The notes: a model not told the origin generated them from the sequence alone. Positions 9,403 to 20,472 are shown, numbered from the stretch's first letter. The stretch: DNA of 64,000 bases from Kappaphycus alvarezii (GCA_002205965.3 NADL03000061.1:372001-436000); one strand, 5' to 3'. Program-made: numbers and translations.

Positions 9403-12057
9403 ATGGATCACGTTGTCCTGGAGCACATTCCTTTGGAGGTGGTCGACTTCATTACACCGGTACCGGTTTCAGATGACCCAGCTCCCGCACCTCCAAACCA
9501 GAGGCCCGACATCGCGTCTCAAACCCCCGATCTTTCTGAACAGTCTCTGCCATCTCTAAAAGAGATCTTCACAACTCACACCCCAGTCATGTCGCATATA
9601 CCGACCAAGTTCCGTGGTTGTCTAGCAGAGACGTATGCAAAGTCGATGGACGATGCAGTGAACGCTTGTCTTGCTGATAATTCACGAGCAACTCAGGCGC
9701 TCACAAAAATATTTCTGTTCCCAGCAGTAATGCTCACGAACATTCACTCGTCAGATTCCTGCTCCAGTGAATACCGGTGGCACTCTATTACGGACAAAAT
9801 GAGGGAAAGAATAGATTTATGGAACGCGGGGCACTTCAGAACACTATGGGCGCAAGCACTCGACCAGCCCAAACACCGCACCGCACGAGCTCGGTCCACT
9901 TCGGACCAGCAACAGGCCAATGTAAAACGGGCGACAAAACTGGCCAAAGAAGGTGCATACGGAAAGGCTGCACAAGCTTTGCGCTCGCTAGGTGTTCTAC
10001 CAGCTACCAGTGATGTAATCGATGCCCTTATCGATAAACATCCCCAGCAGGCCCCCGATGAAACAACTCCAGTCAGGGGAACATCTTCTACCAACTACAG
10101 TTTCCGACGGCTCACTGAAGACGAAGTCCTTGGCGCTATCAGGGCTTTTAAACCAGGATCCTCTCCCGGAGGCTCAGGTCTAAAGCCTTGCCACCTGGTA
10201 GAATTGCTAAGATGTCCATCCTCATCGGGGAATTCAGGCTTTTTGGCAGCTCTTACGAGACTTGTTAATGTTCTAGCAACTGGAAAAGCACCAGCCGTTC
10301 TCGCTCCTTGGATCGCTGGTGCTCCACTTACCCCGTTGGCGAAGAAGGACATGTCGCCCAGGCCAATCGCCGTTGGGGAGACGCTGCGCAGGTTAGTCGG
10401 TAGTTGCTTAATGAAGCGAGTGTCCGAGAAGGCGGCAGACTACCTCCAACCTCTCCAAGTGGGTATCGCCACAAAGTCGGGTACCGACACAGTCGTGCAC
10501 GGAATCCGACGAGTCGTCCAGGAGTACGGCAGTAACCCAGCATATGGGTTATTGACTGTCGATCTCAAGAACGCTTTTAATATGTGCAGCAGACCCGCTT
10601 TTCTGACCGCGGTGAGACAGCTGTTCCCAGAGTTACATCCTTGGGTCTCATATTGCTATGCAAACGAGCCCGCATTCCTGTGGATAGGTAGTCACACAAT
10701 AAGAAGCGTCTGCGGGACCCAACAGGGAGACAATCTTGGAGGCCTCCTCTTCGACCTGGTGCTGCACCCTATTATCCTCAAAATACAAGAACTCTTCAGT
10801 TCAGAGGAAGGGGAGAACAGAGACTTGGCAAAGTTGTTACTCCAACTGTGGTACCACGATGACGGGTACATTATCGGGCGCCACGACCAACTCGTCAAAG
10901 CCATCGAAGTACTTCGCTCCGTGGATGCTGAAAGCCGAGGACTGCACTTGTCGCTGCCGAAGTGCACCGTCTGGTGGCCTACAGCCCCTCCAGGGTCAGC
11001 ACAGAGTCTCTACCCAGACGGGATTAAGCAAGAGTACAGCGAGGGTACTTCCGTCCTGAACGCCCCCGTCGGTACTAAGGAATACACCACACGGTCCTTT
11101 ACGAACCATGTCTCATCCCTCAGACCATTCCTCGAGACCATTGCTGACCTTGAGAATAGGCAAGTGGCATTCCAGCTACTGCGCAACTGTTTTGGCGTTT
11201 GCAAAGTAGGCTATTTGTTGCGGGTAGTGCCCCCGTCTTGCACTGGAGAAGGAGCGGAAGAGTTCGACAGGATGATGGAGGACTGTGTTCGAAAATTGGC
11301 AGGGGGAGTACTGGATTCGGAAGTATTCCGAGAACTCCAGCTGCCGGTCACACCAAAGGACAAGAAAAAACCATCTCTTGGGATCGGACTCACCTCCGCG
11401 AAGAACATCGCGGCTGCGGCGTTCTTGGCTTCTAGCTCATCATCTAGCAAGCTTTGCAAGACCTTGCTCCCAACGCCTATTAAGGAACTAGGAACATACG
11501 AAGCAGCTGCAGATGCCCATCGGAGATGGTCGACCTCTTGCCTGCCGTCTAGGATTATCCCGTTCAGCGTAATTTGCTCGCAAAAAACACCATCGCAAAA
11601 GACGCTGACGGACGCAATCCATGAAGCAGTGCAAGAACGAATTCCTCTTGGGGATTCGAGGAGGCAGGCGTTTCGCGCGTCTATGGCCCTCCCGGGAGCC
11701 AAGGAATGGGTGTATTGTCCCCCATGCCCCGGACTACAGACAAGCATTGACCCTCGAGAATTCTCGGTGTGGCTTCAATACTACTGTCAAGTCCCACTTT
11801 TTCACCCTGGCACGCCATGCCCGAGAAGGAATTGCCCGGACACACTCGATGTACATGGCGATCATCTGATGCACTGCTTGCATGGAGCCCAAAGGATCAA
11901 CCGACACGATCGCCAAGTAACCCTTCTCGCGAAAGACCTGGCAAGAGCTGCTCGTCATCCTGTTGTAGAGCCACGCCATGGTCTCCACCGCACGAGACCA
12001 GACATCCAGGCAATGGGAAGCAGCGGAGGGACCGATTTTTTGATGTTACCTTCGTGA
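9403..12057 (+). CDS. Family A reverse transcriptase/RLE polyprotein, one frameshift near the C-terminus
   Basis: The open frame extends from about 9373, with the first ATG at 9403. The order is a conserved family N-terminal region (IFTTHTPVMSHIPTKFRG), an RT-entry region (FKPGSSPGGSGLKP), RPIAVGETLRRLVGSC, QVGIATKSGTDTVVHG, motif A LLTVDLKNAFNMC, motif B GTQQGDNLGGLLFDLVLHP and motif C WYHDDGYIIG. The catalytic box is YHDD rather than the usual YADD. A thumb/linker follows, then the knuckle CPRRNCPDTLDVHGDHLMHC (C-x4-C-x9-H-x3-C), then RTRPDI of the PD-(D/E)XK-like nuclease. The stop at 12057 comes from a one-base loss in a T run near 12,040. The rest of the nuclease (DVTFVNPLAPSN ... STLGGWHPDA ... 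SNAACLMAGLKVAF) continues in the next frame to 12380. It would nick DNA and prime cDNA synthesis there. This is the least damaged RT here. Confidence 0.8.
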   Translation: MDHVVLEHIPLEVVDFITPVPVSDDPAPAPPNQRPDIASQTPDLSEQSLPSLKEIFTTHTPVMSHIPTKFRGCLAETYAKSMDDAVNACLADNSRATQALTKIFLFPAVMLTNIHSSDSCSSEYRWHSITDKMRERIDLWNAGHFRTLWAQALDQPKHRTARARSTSDQQQANVKRATKLAKEGAYGKAAQALRSLGVLPATSDVIDALIDKHPQQAPDETTPVRGTSSTNYSFRRLTEDEVLGAIRAFKPGSSPGGSGLKPCHLVELLRCPSSSGNSGFLAALTRLVNVLATGKAPAVLAPWIAGAPLTPLAKKDMSPRPIAVGETLRRLVGSCLMKRVSEKAADYLQPLQVGIATKSGTDTVVHGIRRVVQEYGSNPAYGLLTVDLKNAFNMCSRPAFLTAVRQLFPELHPWVSYCYANEPAFLWIGSHTIRSVCGTQQGDNLGGLLFDLVLHPIILKIQELFSSEEGENRDLAKLLLQLWYHDDGYIIGRHDQLVKAIEVLRSVDAESRGLHLSLPKCTVWWPTAPPGSAQSLYPDGIKQEYSEGTSVLNAPVGTKEYTTRSFTNHVSSLRPFLETIADLENRQVAFQLLRNCFGVCKVGYLLRVVPPSCTGEGAEEFDRMMEDCVRKLAGGVLDSEVFRELQLPVTPKDKKKPSLGIGLTSAKNIAAAAFLASSSSSSKLCKTLLPTPIKELGTYEAAADAHRRWSTSCLPSRIIPFSVICSQKTPSQKTLTDAIHEAVQERIPLGDSRRQAFRASMALPGAKEWVYCPPCPGLQTSIDPREFSVWLQYYCQVPLFHPGTPCPRRNCPDTLDVHGDHLMHCLHGAQRINRHDRQVTLLAKDLARAARHPVVEPRHGLHRTRPDIQAMGSSGGTDFLMLPS

Positions 12058-12380
12058 ATCCCCTCGCTCCCTCCAACAGAAGAGTAAGGGCCTTCAACCC
12101 AATGTCCTCTCTGAATGCGGCGCGAAATGCAAAGCAGAGAAGATATCAATCCTTTATCGCGACCTCCACCAGAGGCAGGCTCGTGCCTGTGCCAATCTCC
12201 ACTCTTGGAGGTTGGCACCCGGATGCATGTGCAGTGCTAAATGACGTGGCAAGAAACGTGGCTGTGAGGGCACTGGAGACGTACGGAAAGGTTCGGGGGG
12301 TTTTGATGCAAAGGCACGCTGCAGCAGCCGTCATGTCCAATGCGGCCTGCTTGATGGCTGGCCTGAAGGTAGCATTTTAG
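12058..12380 (+). pseudogene. C-terminal nuclease segment of the same family A ORF, shifted frame
   Basis: Continues the previous coding region one frame over. It carries the second half of the nuclease core (DVTFVNPLAPSNRR), the AFNPMSSLNAA segment, VPISTLGGWHPDA and the terminal SNAACLMAGLKVAF before TAG at 12378-12380. All family A copies in the window share this terminal block. It corresponds to the region of other RLE-type elements that follows the nuclease and carries the F-P-L-x-x-x-x-x-GG pattern. Confidence 0.75.
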
Positions 12381-12506
12381 GAAGCGTAGTTCCTTCCCCA
12401 TTACGCTGTATGTATACCCTTTTTGAGTCGATTGCGGTTGTCTGGAAAACCATGGGATAGGTCGGAAATATCTTCCAACAGTAAAACACCCAAAAGTTTT
12501 TCCCCA

Positions 12507-14276
12507 GTCCGTCCCGCCGCCACGAGCTCCACAAACTGCAGAAAAGTCTAGCCTAAATTGGAAACTGGTACTGTGCCTGTCATCACAAATATCTCGGCTC
12601 CAAAGTACACGGTCCGGAGCCGCAAGGAGTTTACTGGTTCTCGTGCTTCCGCTGCCCTCAGTGTACCGTAGATACTAGGCCAAGGCACTACGCCCCGCTG
12701 CACAATTCGCAGTTGCAGGCGAATGAATCCCGCCAGTCTTCGGTCCCGGTCCCACGCCCGATCGCCGACCATCAACCTCCGCGACCCGCAAACACGCCTG
12801 GACGCGGGTCAGATCAGCAACCCTCACCAGGGCACGCTCCGCTCCAAGCGCAACCCCTGCCCTGCCATGAGGACATCTTTACGACCCACATTCCTGTGTT
12901 GTCTCATATCCCTACACGATTCCAGTCAGCACTGAGTGACTCCCTGTCAGTCGCCATGCATGACGCAGCGTGGGCTTGTGCACACGGTCATAATGATGCG
13001 GAAGAGAAGCTCTCTAAAGTTTTTCTTTTCCCTTCAGTGATGCTTTCGAATACGTCATCCTCCTCAGGTGCTACCGGTTCGAACCTTGAAACGCAAGTCC
13101 AATCGACCAGCGACATAGTCAAAGAACGGCTCGAATTGTGGAATGCTGGACAGTTCCAAACCTTATGGCAGAACGCACATCACCAAGCGACCTCCCGAAC
13201 AAAGCGAACTTTAACGCCCCGGGAGCAGAAACAGGCTAATGTCCGTCGTGCTGTGAGACTCACCCGCGAAGGAGCATATGGGAATGCTGCAAAGGCTTTA
13301 GGATCTCTAGGGGTGTTACCCGCAACTAAATCTGTGTCTGACGCCCTCCGAGATAAACATCCTCAATCTGCCCGGGGGGAAGAGGAATACTTTGAACCGC
13401 CTACCGCACCCCCGATATCTCAGCGATCACAAAGGATGAGGTTTTGCGGGCAGTTCGCTCCTTCAAACCCGGTTCAGCCCCGGGGGGATCCGGATTTCGC
13501 CCCTCTCACGTCGAAGAGCTTCTACGGACACCCACATCTTCCTCGCAGGGGAAATTCTTGGATTCATTAACAGAACTGCTGAACGTCCTGGCTTCCGGAA
13601 AAGCTCCAAGTCCCCTCTCCCCGTGGATTGCTGGAGCTGCACTCACACCATTTGCGAAGAAGGACATGACTCTGCGCCCCATTGCAGTGGGAGAGACTTT
13701 GCGAAGGTTAGTTAGTAGCTGCCTTGCTACTCGGGTTAATGAGAAGGCCGCTACGTACTTCCAGCCTCTTCAGGTTGGTATCGCTACAAGGTCAGGAATA
13801 GATGCAGTAGTTCACGGTGTTCGGCGCATCGTGAATAAGTTTGGTACACGCTCTGAATATGCGCTCTTGTCGGTCGATCTGAAGAATGCGTTCAACCTGT
13901 GCAGCCGTGCTTCCTTTTTCAATGCGGTCCGGAACCTCTTTCCCCAGTTGCTTCCTTGGGTATTGTATTGCTACAACAACGACCCAGCGTTCCTCTGGAC
14001 GGGATTCGAGATTATACGCGTAGTTCCTTCCCCATTACGCTGTAGGTATACCCTTTTTGAGTCGATTGCGGTTGTCTGGAAAACCATGGGATAGGTCGGA
14101 AATATCTTCCAACAGTAAAACACCCAAACGTTCCCCCAGATTATACGGAGTGTTGTGGGCACCCAGCAAGGAGACTCGCTTAGCGGGTTGCTTTTCGCTC
14201 TCGTGCTCCACCCCCGTCGCCCTGAAGATCAAAAGAGCTAATGTCAAGATTCTCCGACGAGGACACAGGGTTAGAC
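12507..14276 (+). pseudogene. A2 copy: zinc finger, linker and RT up to motif B
   Basis: The 12713-13570 frame gives the conserved region IFTTHIPVLSHIPTRFQ and the REQKQANVRRAVRLTREGAY block. A frameshift near 13,440 moves into the frame reading RAVRSFKPGSAPGGSGFRP, RPIAVGETLRRLVSSC, QVGIATRSGIDAVVHG, motif A ALLSVDLKNAFNLC and FLWTGFEIIR, where the tail insertion sits. After it the copy reads VVGTQQGDSLSGLLFALVLHP (motif B). A TAA at 12,551-12,553 interrupts the finger region. No functional product is possible. Confidence 0.7.
14019..14137 (+). mobile_element. Tail-only insertion of family A, 119 bp
   Basis: Identical in structure to the 3' UTR at 12,384-12,505, starting CGTAGTTCCTTCCCCATTAC and ending AACAGTAAAACACCCAAACG...CCCCC. 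Perfect 10 bp target duplications AGATTATACG lie at 14009-14018 and 14138-14147. The insertion splits the host RT between FLWTGFEIIR and motif B. It carries no codons, so only the 3' UTR was copied. Confidence 0.85.
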
Positions 14277-14830
14277 TGTGAAAATTGACCAAATATTTTA
14301 ATCTCTATCCCGGTGTCCTACAGTGATGCTGAATTGTGGAGCAATATTTTTATTGAGGCCCACAATTTATATTTATTATGAATCATCAAGGAATAATTTC
14401 ATCTATTTTACACTGGCACTATTTTATGCTGAATTCAGTGTGAAATAATTTTTATGTCCTACAGTTGGGTTTTTATATTATACAGGCTATAATTACTACA
14501 TTTATGCTACCAACAAATTATTATCTGGATGATTGCTTACCTGGAAAATACTGCAATAATTATTGCTGAGCCTAAATTATGTCTACCAAAATTATTGAAC
14601 GGCTCACCTGATTTTTGTAGCAGGTTCACCCTGGTGCAGAGTATAAGTAGTCTAGGTTGCTAGAAATATTTTTACATCCTCGGGCTATCGAAATATCCCC
14701 CTCGATCAGATATTATTAAATTTGGTTTTCTATTCATTATTCATTCTAAGTCCGATTGTGGCATTTATTTATTTATTCAAGTTGGAACTATTTATTATTA
14801 TTTGGATCTACCTATCCCAATTATTTTGCA
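14277..14830 (+). mobile_element. Solo LTR of copia-2 (554 bp)
   Basis: Begins TGTGAAAATTGACC and ends CCCAATTATTTTGCA, matching both LTRs of the complete element at 44,586-50,140. A 5 bp target duplication TAGAC lies at 14272-14276 and 14831-14835. It sits in the A2 RT coding region. Without it the frame runs through DEDTGLDTLLLDWYHDDGY across motif C. It arises from LTR-LTR recombination, which removed the internal region. Confidence 0.9.
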
Positions 14831-16401
14831 TAGACACACTGCTTTTGGATTGGTATCACGACGATGGCTACATTGTAGCCAAACACGAGGCCATACTCAA
14901 GGTAATCGAGGCTCTGTCTTCTTTCGACGCCAAACGTCGTGACCTCCATCTGGCAGTCTCGAAATGCAAAGTATGATGGCCCACTGCCCCCTCCGCGTCG
15001 ATTCAGTCCGCATACCCCTCTCATATGCGGCAGAAATACATTGCTGGGACTTTGGTTTTAAACGCGCCAGTCGGCTCCCAAACGTTCATGGAACAATCAT
15101 GGAACAATACTTCCTGGACCATATACACTCCCTTGAGCCTTTACTTAACGCTGTCATGGAAATCGAGGACGCACAAGCTTCATTCCAACTACTACGTGAT
15201 TGCTTTGGGGTTTGCAAAGTGGGATACCTCTTGCGAGTTGTGCCGCCCTCCTGCACGCGGAAAGGGGCTGAAAATTTCCACAGCTTAATCGAGAACTGCT
15301 GCCATACTTTGGAGGGTGGAATGCTAGACAACTCTATATTCAAGGAGCTGCAACTGCCTATTAAGCCACTACAGGAGAAGAAGCCGACCATGGTAATCGG
15401 CCTCACCTCTACGCGAGACGTCGCCGCCGCTTCGTTTCTTGCGTCTAGCGCCGCGACGCAGCAGTTATGCGAGAAGTCTTTGCCGTCCTGTGTTCAAGAC
15501 CTGACACAGTACGAGGATGCTACAGCCGTCTTTGCCCCATGGAGCGCCTATTGTCGAACCTCAGAACGAATTCCGGTTAGCAATTGCTGCTCCTCCAACC
15601 CACCATCGCAGAAGAAGCTAATAGACGCAATTCATATGGCTGCGGAAGAGGCCTTGCCGCTCGGAAACATCCGCATCCGCGCCTTCCGCGCTAGCATGTC
15701 CCTCCCCGGAGCCAAAGGCTGGGTCTACTGTGCACCTTGCCCAGGATTGAGGACGCACATCAAGAGCAAAGACTTCTCCGTGTGGTTCCAGTACTTTTGC
15801 CAAACCCCTTTATTCGCCCCAGGTATCCTTGCCCAACAGAAGGGTGTCTTGAAATGCTGGATATCTACGGGGACCACTTGCTACATTGTCGCTTTGGCTG
15901 CGAGCGGAATACTCGCCACAACAACCAGGTGACTTTACTGGGGAACGATCTCGCAAGAGCCGCCCGACGTCCTTCCATTGAGCCTTGTGTACACTTCCAA
16001 AACAGGACAAGGCCGGATATCAGGGCGATGGGAGCCGTCGGTGGCATGGATTATTTCGACGTAACCTTTGTCAACCCGCTCGCTCCGTCCCACGCAAGAG
16101 CCAGGGCTTTCAACCCATTCACAAGCCTCAACGCAGCCTACGCAGAGAAGCAGCGGAAATACAAGGGTTCCTTGCTGAACTGCCTGGGAGAAACAGGTTG
16201 GTTCCTGTTCCCATCTCCACGCTTGGAGGATGGCATCCGGCGGCGTTCTCCGTCGTCAAGGAACTCGCGAGAAATGTTGCCACTCGCGCAATGGAACGTT
16301 TTTCGAAGGTTAGATGCATTCTTTTACAGCGGCATTCCGCATTGACAGTAACCTCCAATGCCGCTTGTTTGCTGGCTGGCCTCCCTTCCACCTTCTGGTA
16401 G
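14831..16401 (+). pseudogene. A2 copy: RT motif C through C-terminal nuclease
   Basis: Starts with the catalytic motif LLLDWYHDDGYIVAKH. The conserved CKVWWPTAP tract reads CKV-stop-WPTAP because of a TGG to TGA change near 14,974. The long frame 14,964-15,932 then covers APVGSQTFMEQ, FQLLRDCFGVCKVGYLLR, IFKELQLPIKP and LPGAKGWVYCAPCPGL. A short repeat of the TTCATGGAACAATCATGG type near 15,090 shifts the frame. The knuckle (CPTEGCLEMLDIYGDHLLHC), RTRPDIRAMGAVGGMDYFD and the terminal STLGGWHPAAF...LLAGLPSTFW follow in two further frames. Both RT and nuclease motifs are still readable, but at least four lesions separate them. Confidence 0.7.
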
Positions 16402-16545
16402 ATTGGAGTGCCATCTACAGTTTTCGATGCGTTGTACGGTTTCGCAAATGGCTTGGCCAATATACGGTATCTACGCTCCTGTACAAATTTACTGGGTACC
16501 AACCCACGTATCTATCACAGTAAATTAACCCCCAAGTTCACAAAA

Positions 16546-17005
16546 ATTGCCCAGAAGCTGAAAAGCCACTTGCGTATTGTTAATGTCTATGACACCTTCG
16601 AGGAACGGTTCGAGGGACTGGACTTGAGTAGTGAAGAATTTGTTTGAACGGTCCGAGGAACCGATAGGGGCATTTAGGACACCTGTACCCTCGCTATATT
16701 CTTGCTTCAGCTCCTTCGGATATAGGTGTTAAATGGGCTACGGCCGCGCAGTAGGCCACTAGACCCTGCATTTCGGCAGGGATAGGTGAAAAGGTTTGGG
16801 TGTTTTATTCTTGGAAGATATATCTGATCCAGGGATAGGTATATTCCCCTACTGGTGGGGTCGATGGACGAGAGTGTTTCAACAGCGCGGGCGATATGGA
16901 CGTGCCGCGCAATGATTTACCCGTGATCATGGTGCCATAGATGTAGCAACAAGTTATCCACGGTGTCGCCTTCCTGATTACCCGATCGTAGGAGCAATAA
17001 CGCGA
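16546..17005 (-). pseudogene. Family A fragment: RT motif C and thumb region
   Basis: The minus strand aligns with 33,950-34,310 of the full minus copy and with 42,710-42,980: the DLEDTQIAFQLL-type segment, the LEPFLEA region and, near 16,930, LWHHDHG in place of LWYHDDG, so the catalytic box is destroyed. It is interrupted by the 43 bp tail insertion at 16,787-16,829. Confidence 0.6.
16787..16829 (-). mobile_element. Tail-only insertion of family A, 43 bp
   Basis: On the plus strand it begins TGAAAAGGTTTGGGTG and ends GAAGATATATCTGATC, so it is the last ~43 nt of a family A transcript on the minus strand. It is flanked by perfect 10 bp duplications CAGGGATAGG at 16777-16786 and 16830-16839. 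One of the shortest target-primed insertions in the window. Confidence 0.85.
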
Positions 17006-18869
17006 AAAGACATATTTTCTTAAATTCTCGGGGCTATATATGCACTGCCAATAAAACTTAGAACAAATTCAATAGCGTGATTGAAGGCTTCATCCTGATC
17101 CATTACGTTAAGGTTCTAGTTAAGGAGCTGAAACGCAAGTCGGACCCCGTATTTGGAGCCAAACAATAGTAGCCCAGCAGTCTCACTAAGTAGCTTCTCG
17201 GATCACAAAGAAGTCTTTTAATTACCGTTCTATCTATCCCGGAGGTGTCTCTACACGTGCGAAACATAACGAAATTCCAAGTACAATCAGAGTGTTTGTG
17301 TAGCCAGCAGTCCTCTTTAGCACATTTGTGAGAATTGCTCTACCCTGAATCTTGTCGCAGTGGCAGTTATCCTACTTTTTTCGAGTCAAAATTAAGTTAA
17401 TTTGTCGCTTAGTCGTTCCAGCATTTGTATATATAATTCTGCTGCTCTTAGAAAAATTTCATTCTTGAGCACTACCGAACCCTTGCAATCATCTTCAACA
17501 TGAGTAGAGGCAGCTTGAGTAGGGGCGGTAATGGGAGAGGTATGAGAAGCCGAGGCCGAAGTGGAAGTCCTGGAGGTGTATACTGGAGAAGTTAGTCGAG
17601 TTAGAGGGACTCGACATTCTGTGGCGGAAATAAGACTCAAACTGATTCCTCTCGTATTAATGTTAGATTTTAGGAAAAAATAGTGAAAGAACGAAAAAGA
17701 AACCCTTGTGAAGAAGTTTATTTTAATTTCAGGAAAGGTTGGCTTTTCATGCAACCATTACTAATGATGGTTAATATGGCTACGACGTAATGAGTTTGAA
17801 ATTTGCAAGTCTCGGAAAGATATTTTTATTTCGAAAGCAGATATTTTGAAAGAATGAAACAAGTCGACATGTACCAAAAAAAAGTAGGAGCCGGAATTTT
17901 GTCCTACGAAAGCTGTGCAGTGTAAGCTGGGGTAATAATTTGTATCAAAAATTAATTTCAATCCATAAAATATTGGTTTCCCTAGACTCGGTGAAACTTA
18001 AGTAGCTCATATTTTAGACTCACAGTTCGTCTCTTCATTCGAACGCCCGCTGGTTCCATGCATTACTTTCTTCATTAGTTGCTAGCGTTGCTCCGTTATC
18101 GATTCTCGCTTCAGTTAAAACGAAGATTTCAGATTCTCAAAAGCCTATTTCCTCTCTAAATATACCTCCAATGTTGACGAAATTAAGATTGGATACGTAT
18201 AAGTCACTTTTAGTCAGCGCTCTTCTGTCCGAATGGATGACTTAGAAAATCTGGGAGTAATGAAGTATGGGCTGAAACTCTTGAGTTAATAAAACGAGTT
18301 TCAGGGCTGTATACTGGAAAACGGAGGTACGTGGAATTTCAGACAGCTTCAAGAACAGGAAAATCTTCTCAATGTAGAAATAACAGCAAAACATGTATAA
18401 AAACTCTAAATGTTTTGTTCTACTTTGGGATTTCGTATATTCCATCCTTTCCGTTTTTAGTCTACCGAAATGTATGCAGATGTAAAGCGAAATATACTAA
18501 ATTGAAACAGGATATATTTTCGAGATATTTCTACATAACAATGCGACAGAGTAGCTCTTTTAACATATATTATGTTTGCAAAAGTGTTTTTTAGACACAT
18601 TGAAATTGATTCAAAGGGTGTGATTAATAAATAAATTCAACTGTATAAACCTTTGGAAGAGAAAATAATAAAACATTTTCTCTTGTAAAACATTCATCTT
18701 CTCATAGATATAATCGTAACATCTGTGGTTGACTGCTGAGAATCTATAGATATGGTCTGTTGGCCGAAAAATGGTGATAGTCGTTAAAAAGCATTTAAAG
18801 AAAATTATGAGGCAAAAATCTAATTAACAATTCTAGGCGCAATCACAAGAAATAATACCGGAAATCCAT
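17006..18869. other. AT-rich intergenic desert
   Basis: Base composition drops sharply in GC compared with the flanking retrotransposons. Short open frames (for example 17,392-17,754, -) lack ATG starts in sensible places and show no domain. I see no gene. Confidence 0.4.
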
Positions 18870-19990
18870 TCTTTTGTTGAGGCCCGTGAATTTTATTCAT
18901 CGAGAGTCTTCTAAAGCGAACATTAACTGTTTCACGATGGTCCTATTTTCTGTGAGTTCCGTTTGAAAAGTATTCCATGTCTTCCTTCTGGATTTTTATA
19001 TTCCAATTACTTTAATTATTTCAATTTTTCAGAAGAGTAATATCTGGATGGATTGTTGTCTGGAAAATAATTGTCTAGTTATTTCTTAGTCTGAACTTCG
19101 TTAAAGAAAATTAGTGTACACTTTATCGAAACGTTTAGGAGCAGATGCCCTTTCTCATCTTATGCATTATTAGCATAAATATATAATTTTAGTAATTTCT
19201 TACATTGTGTCGGGTCACAGAATTAATAATATTGATTTTGATGAGCATTTACTAAAATAATGGTTTTATTTAAAATGTATTTAAAGTTCAAACACCAGAG
19301 TAATTAGTACTTGTTCAAATTGAAATAGGTTTCTGGGGTATCTGAGTTTGCCAAAACTCCTTACTTTATTTTTCTAGGGCGTCACCAGTTTTCATTACGG
19401 CTGAATTTTCACAGGCCCTCTGAACTATTGGTTGGCGATTTGAAAACTATTTGATGAGAGAAATTTCAATTCTTTCTCAAGGTGTATTTGTCCATGATCA
19501 TATCCTGTAATTATAGTAATATTCGCAAGGTAGTACAAAACCTTGTAGTTAAAAATGAATTTCAGAGATGAGTTCTTGACAATTTTCAGGAAAATTCCGG
19601 AGACATATATTCTGTCTGCAATTGCGTATTGGCGATTACTTACGCTATTCACAAGGTACATCGATACCAGGAACATTGAAGACGCTTCAAGATCCTCTTC
19701 GTACTGCTTGCTTCAAAATGTTTTTTAAAAATGTTTTAAATCCGGTTTGCACTCTAATTGCCCAATATTTCCACTGATACTTCAAGTGTGCCTGAAACAT
19801 TGGTACCAATTTTTCTCCTGGATAGGTCTAGAAAACTATTTCACTGTACTAGTATCCACTCTGGGTGCATATTACACAAAGTATGAAGAAGAAGCCGATT
19901 TGTGGAAAAATTGAAGTGCTTGAGTATTCTGAAATATCCTCTACTCTTCATGCATGTCATAAAAATAAGAAAAAAATTTAAGCAAATCTA
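18870..19990 (+). pseudogene. Ancient copia-2-like relic: degenerate LTR and gag segment
   Basis: Near 18,880 the sequence TTGAGGCCCGTGAATTTTAT resembles the copia-2 LTR segment TTGAGGCCCACAATTTATAT. Near 19,040 AATATCTGGATGGATTG resembles the LTR's TTATCTGGATGATTG, followed by CTGGAAAATA as in the LTR. About 840 bases further on, near 19,885, ATGAAGAAGAAGCCGATTTG and TATTCTGAAATATCCTCTA match the gag coding sequence at 45,685-45,750. Order and orientation agree with an old, heavily mutated copy. Its far end could not be placed. Confidence 0.5.
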
Positions 19991-20472
19991 TGAATTAAGA
20001 GATTAAATATCTCCGAATAAGTCCAGATCTCTCTACGTAAAAACTACTGGGAAAAACATTTAAGAAAATTTTATACCACAGAAACCCGGCACTTGTAGGT
20101 CCATCGAGTTTTGAAAGATATATGGATAAATTTTCTATCATGTTTATAGAACGATAAAGGAAATGATGAACTTTTACTTTAATATATGCCTATCAAAACA
20201 AAGGAACCACTGGAGATGTTAAAAGTGAGGAAAATCTGATTCCGCAAGTTCTTTATAACTAAATAGTCACCTACTTTCGCATCAAAATTGTTTATCAATT
20301 AAAGTTTAAATTATCAAACTGTTTCATTTTGATTTCATTGAAACTGGTACTAAGAGTATGCGCTATTTCGTTTCGCTTAAGATTCTTCAAGGTTTTCCAT
20401 GCTTTTTGCTTTACTTGTTCTGATGTAGTAATAGAACTATCGTCAACTAACTTTGCAACGAAAACTATGAGT

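Larger units (their letters stand above)
9373..12505 (+). mobile_element. Family A retrotransposon, best plus-strand copy, missing the zinc-finger N-terminus
   Basis: Contains an almost continuous coding region from 9403 to 12380 and a 3' UTR ending at 12505 in AACAGTAAAACACCC...TTTTTCCCC. Compared with the minus-strand element at 32,661-36,490 it lacks the two N-terminal zinc fingers, so it is 5'-truncated or recombined near 9373. Its 3' tail directly abuts the start of the next copy (12506). That could mean it landed inside that copy's N-terminal region. Confidence 0.75.
12506..16541 (+). mobile_element. Family A (A2 subfamily) retrotransposon with nested insertions
   Basis: Starts inside the N-terminal region: the frame just downstream of 12506 reads RRHELHKLQKSLA, then NWYCACHHKYLGSK and FRCPQCTVDTRPR, matching the CxC/CxxC finger of the full copy on the minus strand. 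The linker, RT, knuckle, nuclease and terminal block follow. The stop is at 16399-16401 and the 3' UTR ends near 16541 in CAGTAAATTAACCCCC. Two later insertions interrupt it: a 119 bp tail (14,019-14,137) and a solo LTR (14,277-14,830). Removing both rejoins homologous protein sequence. Confidence 0.75.

Noticed and set aside
11211-11747. Minus-strand 178-codon frame
   Set aside because: Antisense to the intact family A polyprotein; similar shadows occur at the same place in other copies.
17392-17754. Minus-strand 120-codon frame in AT-rich sequence
   Set aside because: No ATG at a sensible start, no domain, and surrounded by non-coding AT-rich DNA.
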